Below are positions 27,786-32,500 of a DNA stretch of 32,500 nucleotides, piece after piece. Source of the stretch: DATEAX01 sp035288145. Its GTDB lineage: Bacteria > Patescibacteriota > UBA1384 > UBA12157 > JAENIV01. Every line of letters starts with the position of its first letter. Position 1 is the first letter of the stretch. The notes beneath the pieces are model-generated. The model made no database searches. It worked only from the letters and a program-made list of their open reading frames with translations, and was not told the origin of the DNA. The DNA lies in the NCBI GenBank assembly GCA_035288145.1, contig DATEAX010000041.1, positions 1-32,500 on the forward strand, in the 5' to 3' direction. The translations under genes were made by a program, and so were the position numbers.

Positions 27786-28790
27786 ATGTCTAAAATTCAA
27801 GAATTATTATCAGGCAAAACGGATCAAGTTAACTATGAAAAAATAGTCAAAGATTATCCGTGGATTATAAAAAGGGGACAAAATTGTATTTTGAGTCCAG
27901 ATAGTGACGGTTTATTATGTGGTCTATTTATGTCCACTTATTTAGATTGGCGAATAAAAGGTTTTTATGATGGGAAGGTAATGTTGTTAGATAAAGATAT
28001 TTCGGCTAAAGATTGCGTATTTTTGGATATGGAAGTTTTTAGAAAGGATATAAAAAGCGTTGGTCACCATATGGTCCAATTTAATAAAAAGAAAAGGCCG
28101 TCAAACTGGAATAATTATAAAAATTGCATCCAGCCAAACAATTTACGAAATTATGACGGATACAAGGACTTCCGCTTAAAATATCCGTTAGCGACTATAC
28201 ATTTTTTAATTGGGATAGTTGGCTCAAAAATAAAATTAACAATTCCTCAATCGGCTATTTGTCCATTGTTTTATGTTGATGGCGTGTTCAAAAACTTATT
28301 TGGCTATCCGGAAAATTGTATTGATTGGTTAAGATATTTAGATGCTAAATCAAATAAAAATAACTTGCATGAAATATTTTTTAACGAGCACTATTCTGTT
28401 TATAATTTAATGGTGGCCTTAAAGGACTTTTTTACGCAAATCAGTGAAATTAGCGAAAATAGAAATGGTAATGATAAAATAAAGATTTCTAACACAAAAG
28501 GAGAACCAGTAAACCCGAAAATGAGTGGCAAAACTTGCGAATTAAATGAAGAAGAAAAGCAAAAATCAGAAAAGTTTTTAAAAATTTTATCGGGATTGAC
28601 GAATTGGAATTATAAAAAAGAAAATTGGCAGTGGGATAACTTAAAAATTTATCAGTTTAGTAAATTTGCCATTAAACCGAATAATAGAAATTTTGAAGTA
28701 ATGATTGCCAAAAACCCAATTTCTTGGGCAATGACTAGCGGCTTAGCCATAGAATATACTATAGATGACAAAAATATTTTGTTAAAATAG
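27786..28790 (+). CDS. Unknown protein with DHH-like motifs; candidate effector/nuclease
   Basis: 334 residues, soluble. The N-terminal third has an ordered set of acidic and His motifs: CILSPDSDGLLCGLF (D39, D41), then KDCVFLDMEVF (D81) and SVGHHMVQFNKK (H94, H95). This recalls motifs I-III of DHH phosphoesterases (D-x-D, D, DHH), with Gly in place of the third motif's Asp. The middle part (about 118-215) includes LKYPLATIHFLIGIVG. A charged segment (about 225-265) precedes a final domain. No standard PD-(D/E)XK or HNH motif was found. It is co-transcribed with the XRE gene, and its last 9 bases overlap the convergent methyltransferase gene. A nuclease paired with that methyltransferase is the leading guess. 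The AT-rich composition differs from obg upstream. Confidence 0.7.
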   Translation: MSKIQELLSGKTDQVNYEKIVKDYPWIIKRGQNCILSPDSDGLLCGLFMSTYLDWRIKGFYDGKVMLLDKDISAKDCVFLDMEVFRKDIKSVGHHMVQFNKKKRPSNWNNYKNCIQPNNLRNYDGYKDFRLKYPLATIHFLIGIVGSKIKLTIPQSAICPLFYVDGVFKNLFGYPENCIDWLRYLDAKSNKNNLHEIFFNEHYSVYNLMVALKDFFTQISEISENRNGNDKIKISNTKGEPVNPKMSGKTCELNEEEKQKSEKFLKILSGLTNWNYKKENWQWDNLKIYQFSKFAIKPNNRNFEVMIAKNPISWAMTSGLAIEYTIDDKNILLK

Positions 28791-30233
28791 TTTTCGACTA
28801 GTCGTTCCTTCCTCTTTAAGACGTTTTTTGGCTAATTCGCAATAGTCATTAGATATATCTATTCCAATATAATTTCTCTCTAATTGAATAGCCGCCAATA
28901 CTGTTGTTCCGCTACCCACAAATGGGTCAAGTACAATACCTGTAGGTGGACAAAAACATTGAATAAAATCATACGGCAAACGATCGGGAAATGTTGCTGG
29001 ATGTTGATGTTTAAGACGAGTACCATCTCCGGCTGTCATATACTCCCAAATTGTGCCACGACATTTCCTTAGGTTTATGGTAATTGGACGAGTAGCGATT
29101 CTAACACCATTAGTGAGACGAGTACCGCCACCAGTCATTGTTTTACCACCATGTTTTGACGGGATTTTTAATGGTTCTTTATTAAAGTATTGCGGCCGTT
29201 CTCCTTTCAGAAAAATTGGCATATATTCATGGTCAACACGGAAACGTTTATTCCACCAAGCGCCCTCTGCACCATATTTTCTGTAAATTACTGTTTCAAA
29301 TAATTTAAAGCCGATGTTGTCAACCCAATCTATGATAGTTCTAAAAGAAGTTAGCGATTTGCCAAAATCTTTTGTTTGATCTTGGATAACCATAACTGCT
29401 ATGCCGCCTTCTTTCAGAACGCGATATATTTCTTTACCGGTAGCGTGTAAATCGAAGCTAAAACCATTATATTTTCTGATTCCGTCGTAAGGTGGAGATG
29501 TGACAACTAAATCAATGGAATTGCTAGGAAATTTTTTAAGCTCGCTCACTGCATCGCCACAAATAATTTTATTTAGTGGCACTGTGCTAAATTTTTTTAT
29601 TCCTTTTTGAGGTAATAATTCCGTTGCCTGTAATGCTTCTTCATTTTTAATTACATCAATAACAATACCTTGAATAACAATTCCTCTGTCTTTTTTAATA
29701 ATTATTGGCTCAATAGTCTTATTGGCTGGCTGTAACCTTATGTACCCCTTTTCTTTGTAAAATTTTTTAAGCGTTGCTTCATAGTTATCTAATAAAGCAA
29801 CTACCTTTTGTCCATTTTCGGCAACGCTTTGTTGTTTAACTAAAATTATATCGCCATCTTTGATGTTTTCATCTATCATACTATTACCCAAAACTCGTAA
29901 GGCATAAAATTCGCCAGAATGAGGAAGTTTATTTTGTGGCACAGCGATTGTTTCTTTGTCTTGTATTGCCTCAATTGGTTGACCGGCGGCAATAATACCG
30001 AGTAAAGGAATTTTTATCATTGTATTTATGTCATATATACCAAGAGCACGAGGTCTATTTTTGTCTCTTTTTAAATATCCTAAATCTTGGAGTCTTGAGA
30101 TATGAAAATGAGCCGTTGAAACAGAAGAAAGTTTAAGATATCTTTTAACCTCTTCTAAAGAAGGAGCATAATTATGTCTGGTTATAAAGTTCCTGACAAA
30201 ATCAAGAACTTGTTTTTGGCGTTTTGTAAGCAC
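28782..30233 (-). CDS. LexA repressor-DNA methyltransferase fusion
   Basis: One uninterrupted 483-residue frame. Residues 1-68 are the LexA winged helix (LTKRQKQVLDFVRNFITRHN, APSLEEVKRYLKLSSVSTAH, RPRALGI). Residues 73-196 are the complete S24 self-cleaving domain: IPLLGIIAAGQP with the Ala83-Gly84 scissile bond, VLGNSMIDENIKDGD with nucleophile Ser118, and YEATLKKF with the general-base Lys156. Residues about 215-483 form a beta-class amino-methyltransferase: IICGDAVSELKKFPSNSIDL, catalytic TSPPY (245-249), and the SAM site DPFVGSGTTVLAA (436-448) followed by NYIGIDIS. This type makes N4-methylcytosine or N6-methyladenine. GTG 30233 is chosen because AAGGAG lies 8 nt before it; the frame also opens three codons earlier. 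The -10 lies inside a palindrome. RecA-stimulated cleavage would separate the operator-binding domain from the methyltransferase. Confidence 0.9.
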   Translation of the reverse strand: MLTKRQKQVLDFVRNFITRHNYAPSLEEVKRYLKLSSVSTAHFHISRLQDLGYLKRDKNRPRALGIYDINTMIKIPLLGIIAAGQPIEAIQDKETIAVPQNKLPHSGEFYALRVLGNSMIDENIKDGDIILVKQQSVAENGQKVVALLDNYEATLKKFYKEKGYIRLQPANKTIEPIIIKKDRGIVIQGIVIDVIKNEEALQATELLPQKGIKKFSTVPLNKIICGDAVSELKKFPSNSIDLVVTSPPYDGIRKYNGFSFDLHATGKEIYRVLKEGGIAVMVIQDQTKDFGKSLTSFRTIIDWVDNIGFKLFETVIYRKYGAEGAWWNKRFRVDHEYMPIFLKGERPQYFNKEPLKIPSKHGGKTMTGGGTRLTNGVRIATRPITINLRKCRGTIWEYMTAGDGTRLKHQHPATFPDRLPYDFIQCFCPPTGIVLDPFVGSGTTVLAAIQLERNYIGIDISNDYCELAKKRLKEEGTTSRKLF

Positions 30234-30253
30234 TTGACACACTCCTTTTTACT

Positions 30254-30294
30254 GATTACGATTATATTGTAATCGAAAATAAATCGAAAGTCAA
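30254..30294 (-). promoter_or_regulatory. Promoter and candidate LexA operator of the fusion gene
   Basis: On the minus strand -35 TTGACT (30289-30294), 17 nt, -10 TACAAT (30266-30271). The -10 lies within nested palindromes: CGATTA-N5-TAATCG (30259-30275) and GATTAC-N9-GTAATC (30254-30274). A further ATTTATTTTCGAT/ATCG half-site lies in the spacer. Occupancy would block the promoter, consistent with autorepression by the LexA part. Confidence 0.6.
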
Positions 30295-30329
30295 TTGTGG
30301 ATAACTTTGAACTAAGAAAGGGAGTTAAA

Positions 30330-30476
30330 ATGGCAAGAGAGAAAACAAGCCGAAGGGTAGCAAAAATTGCCTCCAAACAATTAAAAAGCAAAAGATCTTC
30401 AAAGCCAGCGAAAGCAACTGCCGGTAGTTCTTTGACGCAGTACGAGCCAAGACGCAAAATGAGGAAAAAGAAATAA
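30330..30476 (+). CDS. Small basic Lys/Ser/Ala-rich protein (48 aa)
   Basis: Starts MAREKTSRRVAKIASKQLKS and ends with a poly-basic RRKMRKKK. AAAGGGAG precedes ATG 30330. The pattern K-T-S-x-x-VAKIASK, then SSKPAKATAGSSLTQ, resembles short basic proteins annotated as hypothetical in diverse bacteria and mobile elements, and a histone-tail-like DNA-binding peptide is possible. It is divergent from the lexA-methyltransferase gene and shares its regulatory gap, so it may respond to the same repressor. Confidence 0.65.
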   Translation: MAREKTSRRVAKIASKQLKSKRSSKPAKATAGSSLTQYEPRRKMRKKK

Positions 30477-30494
30477 AAATCATCAGAGAGGAAA

Positions 30495-30857
30495 ATGAAA
30501 AATTATCATTCAATTATTTTAGATACTGAATTTAAAGATCCAGAATTTGTCAAAAAATGGAAAATTTTGGGCAAGAAAAAATCTCGTCTCAATCCTTGGT
30601 GGCAATTAAAAGTTGAAGTACCAGAAGATAAATTTGACGATTTTATTAAAGAAGGCCAAAAATTATTACTAAACGATAAATTTTATTTTCATATCTATTG
30701 TGAAGGCGAACTCTATTTCGTTTGGCCAAAAAGAATTTTTAAAGTCGACTCAGATAAATCAGATTGGCAAGAGATGCTTGATTATGCCAAACAGCGCCAC
30801 ATTCCAGATGATCAAATGGATATACCTGTCGTCAGCTTTGACACTGAAGCATATTAA
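30495..30857 (+). CDS. Hypothetical soluble protein (120 aa)
   Basis: Starts MKNYHSIILDTEFKDPEFVK and ends IPDDQMDIPVVSFDTEAY. It is acidic/aromatic with no membrane helices. The alternation in WWQLKVEVPEDKFDDFIKEG and KFYFHIYCEGELYFVWPKRIF suggests a small alpha/beta fold. GAGAGG precedes ATG 30495, 18 nt after the small basic gene, so the two form an operon ending at the terminator at 30874. No family is recognised. Confidence 0.7.
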   Translation: MKNYHSIILDTEFKDPEFVKKWKILGKKKSRLNPWWQLKVEVPEDKFDDFIKEGQKLLLNDKFYFHIYCEGELYFVWPKRIFKVDSDKSDWQEMLDYAKQRHIPDDQMDIPVVSFDTEAY

Positions 30858-30873
30858 ATAAATGTAAAAAGAA

Positions 30874-30905
30874 AAAGCTCTCGGATTTCTCCGAGGGCTT
30901 TGAGA
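30874..30905. terminator. Bidirectional terminator
   Basis: An 11-bp stem AAAGCTCTCGG (30874-30884) with 30891-30901, one G-U pair; the A/T-rich arms give T-runs on both strands (TTTTTC on the minus). It separates the plus operon ending at 30857 from the minus operon ending at 30948. Confidence 0.8.
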
Positions 30906-30947
30906 TTTGAGAAAGTTTGTGTAAGCAAGCTGGACGGTTCGGAGTCT

Positions 30948-31034
30948 TTACGTGTAGCCACATTTTTCGCAAATGCCCTGGTGGTTATTTTCCCCTCCGC
31001 AATGACATGTCAGGGCATTTTCTTTGTTTTCCAT
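30948..31034 (-). CDS. Candidate 28-residue zinc-ribbon microprotein
   Basis: On the minus strand ATG 31034 reads MENKENALTCHCGGENNHQG then ICEKCGYT and TAA at 30948. It has a C-x-C and a C-x-x-C pair spaced like a rubredoxin-type zinc knuckle, ending in the usual CGY. AGAGAAG lies just before the ATG. The gene starts inside the last codons of the membrane protein at 31010-31369 in another frame, and the terminator at 30874-30905 follows. A protein this small is hard to prove; the Cys arrangement is the main support. Confidence 0.5.
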   Translation of the reverse strand: MENKENALTCHCGGENNHQGICEKCGYT

Positions 31035-31369
31035 TCTTCTCTCGCTCTGACAATTGCTTCATTCTCCCTTTTCCATCTTATCTCATCACATATCAGGAAG
31101 GCGATAAAGTAGATAACGAGCGAAGCACCGAAACACCCGAGATAGATCCATCCAAGAAGGTGGCTAGCCATGAAGTATGTCTTACCCTTGATCCAGTAGA
31201 CCACCAACGTGGCGGCAAAGATACCAATCCAAGAAAAGAAAAGGATCTTTGTGCCGATCCAGGCATCTTGCCAAGAAGTGTCGGGCGGCCCAGGACTCCT
31301 TCCCGGCTCGTAATCTGGATCCTGCGGTTGATTGTCAGGTCCGTAAAACTGTCCATAACCAGTGTACAT
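31010..31369 (-). CDS. Two-helix membrane protein (119 aa)
   Basis: A Pro/Gly/Tyr-rich N-terminus (MYTGYGQFYGPDNQPQDPDY) precedes two helices (about 38-60 and 70-93). The basic C-terminal tail (RWKRENEAIVRAREEWKTKK) should be cytoplasmic. AAGGAGG stands 7 nt before ATG 31369. No known family is recognised. It is probably expressed with the zinc-ribbon microprotein that overlaps its end. Confidence 0.78.
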   Translation of the reverse strand: MYTGYGQFYGPDNQPQDPDYEPGRSPGPPDTSWQDAWIGTKILFFSWIGIFAATLVVYWIKGKTYFMASHLLGWIYLGCFGASLVIYFIAFLICDEIRWKRENEAIVRAREEWKTKKMP

Positions 31370-31397
31370 TGAGTTACCTCCTTATCGGAATGGCTTA

Positions 31398-31426
31398 ATG
31401 ATAGCGTAAAAAAGCAGGAAAATCAA
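31398..31426 (-). promoter_or_regulatory. Promoter of the two-helix membrane protein
   Basis: On the minus strand TTGATT (31421-31426), 17 nt, TATCAT (31398-31403); start near 31391. Confidence 0.6.
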
Positions 31427-31506
31427 GCGGCCGAACAGCAAGACATCGGAAAGCTGGTTATAATCGTGTATAATAAAGTCGAACTAAAAATCATCGAGGG
31501 GAAAAA

Positions 31507-31680
31507 ATGAGCGAAGGTATTCGGATGAAAATATATGGTTATAACAAGACCGAGAGTACCTTGAGACCCCATGCGATCATCACTGATGAAAACAACAAAA
31601 AGGAAAAAGTAGTATTGACCGCGCTATCCGACGAAGAAGTTGACGCAAGAGCCAAGGAGTGGCTCAAAATAAGAAATTAA
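31507..31680 (+). CDS. Hypothetical small protein (57 aa)
   Basis: Starts MSEGIRMKIYGYNKTESTLR and ends DARAKEWLKIRN. It is soluble, with a predicted beta strand pair followed by a helix (SDEEVDARAKEWLKI). GAGGGGAAAAA precedes ATG 31507, and two overlapping TATAAT-like boxes lie at about 31456-31473. It is a single gene without a recognised family, too short for the usual length cut-off. Confidence 0.6.
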   Translation: MSEGIRMKIYGYNKTESTLRPHAIITDENNKKEKVVLTALSDEEVDARAKEWLKIRN

Positions 31681-31761
31681 TGTCCAATTTAACAAAAGTC
31701 CTCGTAATAACTGACTAATACAATCCGCCCTACGAACATATGAATTAAAGTTCCCTGGATG

Positions 31762-31793
31762 ATATTCCTATCTTCTTAAGAATGTAGGAATAT
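31762..31793. promoter_or_regulatory. Palindromic operator of the ArsR-like gene
   Basis: ATATTCCTA (31762-31770) pairs with TAGGAATAT (31785-31793), and the centre TTCTTAAGAA (31773-31782) is itself a palindrome on the same axis. This gives 28 of 32 positions symmetric. It lies directly before the winged-helix gene and is probably its autoregulatory site. Confidence 0.65.
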
Positions 31794-31795
31794 TG

Positions 31796-31839
31796 TCAAG
31801 AAAAGTTATAATGAAATTCAAGAAAAGTTATAATGAAAT
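31796..31839 (+). repeat. 22-bp perfect tandem duplication over the -10 region
   Basis: Two identical 22-nt units (31796-31817 and 31818-31839), each beginning TCAAGAAAAG and containing TATAATG. The second TATAAT (31829-31834) ends 6 nt before ATG 31841. Confidence 0.9.
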
Positions 31840-31840
31840 T

Positions 31841-32116
31841 ATGGAACGAAAGATTGCCAAAAGGATGGAAAGGGTGTTTAAGGGCGTAGCTCATCATAAA
31901 CGCGCCAGAATATTGGAATTCATTGCTAAACAAAATAACACAACGCTTTGGCAAATCAGCCAGGGTTTGGACATTGAATTTAGGAATGCCTCTCATCACA
32001 CCGAGATGATGGAAAAAGCCGGCTTAATTGAAAAACAATATGTCGGCCGTTCAGTAATGCATTTCCTTACCCCATACGGCCAAAAAGTTTATGATTTTAT
32101 GAAAAGCTTAGAATGA
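31841..32116 (+). CDS. ArsR-like winged-helix regulator
   Basis: About 91 residues from ATG 31841: an N-terminal helix (MERKIAKRMERVFKGVAHHK), then HTH elements RARILEFIAKQNNTTLWQIS and FRNASHHTEMMEKAGLIEKQ, and a wing ending VMHFLTPYGQKVYDFMKS. The fold fits ArsR/MarR-type repressors; no metal-binding Cys is present. No Shine-Dalgarno is visible before ATG 31841. With TATAAT 6 nt upstream the mRNA would be leaderless. ATG 31811, inside the first duplicated unit, is an alternative start adding 10 residues. Confidence 0.8.
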   Translation: MERKIAKRMERVFKGVAHHKRARILEFIAKQNNTTLWQISQGLDIEFRNASHHTEMMEKAGLIEKQYVGRSVMHFLTPYGQKVYDFMKSLE

Positions 32117-32186
32117 AATTCATAGAATCATACGAATATGCGAATATCATAAAGAGATATTTTTAATCAGCAGATTGTTTTATCCT

Positions 32187-32269
32187 CCTTCGCCCCGCTC
32201 TGGCGGGGCTTCGGCGGATTTCCACTCCGCCGAAATGGAGGAAAAGATACCGCCGACTCCTGTCGGCGG
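32187..32269. repeat. Cluster of three GC-rich palindromes
   Basis: GCCCCGC/GCGGGGC (32192-32209), TTCGGCGGA/TCCGCCGAA (32210-32234) and CCGCCGAC/GTCGGCGG (32250-32269). CCTCC (32184-32188) and GGAGG (32237-32241) can enclose the first two. This REP-like cluster sits in an AT-rich gap. In the gap 32117-32500 I see no gene, only this cluster, the hairpin and tandem repeat below, and promoters. Confidence 0.7.
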
Positions 32270-32364
32270 AGTGTCATATGGTGCTATAATTAAAATAATT
32301 AAAGCAAGAAAATAAAAAAATCACCTTCGGTTTTATGGGGAAAAGTTGTCAATGACTTTAAAAT

Positions 32365-32381
32365 CCCACCTCGTAGGTGGG
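32365..32381. repeat. CCCACCT-CGT-AGGTGGG hairpin
   Basis: A 7-bp stem with a 3-nt loop. The core is the inverse of the obg-downstream hairpin at 27317-27329, so it may belong to a dispersed family. Confidence 0.5.
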
Positions 32382-32390
32382 CGCTGGGAT

Positions 32391-32411
32391 TGGGTCTGGG
32401 TCTGGGTCTGG
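32391..32411 (+). repeat. TGGGTC tandem repeat
   Basis: Three perfect copies of TGGGTC plus TGG, immediately before the promoters at 32420. Confidence 0.8.
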
Positions 32412-32419
32412 CGCGGCTC

Positions 32420-32459
32420 TTGACAAACATTTGACATTTTAATATAGTTGTGATAGAGT
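32420..32459 (+). promoter_or_regulatory. Two staggered sigma-70 promoters reading out of the window
   Basis: TTGACA (32420-32425)-17-TATAGT (32443-32448), and, 11 nt later, TTGACA (32431-32436)-17-TAGAGT (32454-32459). They drive a transcript that leaves the window; AAGGAAAGGG near 32473 may be its ribosome site. Confidence 0.65.
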
Positions 32460-32500
32460 TAAATCAAAGAATAAGGAAAGGGTGGAAAGAATTCATTCTT

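Noticed and set aside
30902..31372. Plus-strand open frames opposite the two-helix membrane protein
   Set aside because: No ribosome site or motif, whereas the minus strand has a promoter, AAGGAGG and membrane helices.

Overview
The window reads as a chromosomal segment of a Patescibacteria/Candidate Phyla Radiation (CPR) bacterium. The reasons are compact overlapping genes, many sub-80-residue proteins, a DUF4012/Wzz/glycosyltransferase envelope cluster of the CPR type, and GC-rich palindromes inserted in frame into housekeeping genes. Base composition is moderate (about 40-45% GC by eye). TGA is used as a stop (csoR, the HAF-repeat gene, several overlaps), so the standard bacterial code applies. 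No lower rank can be assigned from the sequence alone.

Layout. 1-2400: tRNA-Gln(TTG) with a 55-residue membrane protein on the minus strand, a GC-rich secreted HAF-repeat protein, and a ZIP metal transporter behind a six-codon leader ORF. 2400-4530: a TrpR-like regulator bracketed by two copies of one palindrome, then a Y-family DNA polymerase carrying a palindromic in-frame insert. 4540-5007: a structured RNA candidate. 5003-11740: a copper/thiol operon with a CsoR-type promoter-operator, csoR, a copA-type P1B ATPase with an extra C-terminal Cys/His domain, small membrane proteins, DUF5676, a CcdA-like protein, a CxxC redoxin and DUF1573. 11749-12218: a small, strongly expressed-looking protein behind a structured leader. 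12298-16885: a surface polysaccharide cluster (polyprenyl-phosphate sugar transferase, GT4, Wzz, DUF4012). 16909-17674: a PaaX/Cas2-like regulator between inverted repeats. 17731-24858: gyrB, a 70-residue basic protein, gyrA and infB. 24832-25235: a second structured RNA on the minus strand with a consensus sigma-70 promoter. 25268-27308: a LysM-M23 peptidase that may start on ATT, and obg.

27513-30294 is the most unusual part. A small XRE regulator and a 334-residue protein with DHH-like acid/His motifs lie tail-to-tail with a gene encoding a complete LexA (winged helix, Ala-Gly cleavage site, Ser/Lys dyad) fused in one frame to a TSPPY-type DNA methyltransferase. Its promoter -10 lies inside a palindrome. 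The layout resembles a controller-restriction-modification locus whose methyltransferase carries its own damage-sensing repressor. The functional reading is inference.

30330-32500 holds short uncharacterised genes, including an overlapping 28-residue zinc-ribbon candidate, an ArsR-like regulator with a near-perfect 32-bp palindrome and a 22-bp tandem duplication of its -10 region, a cluster of GC-rich hairpins, and two staggered promoters reading out of the window.
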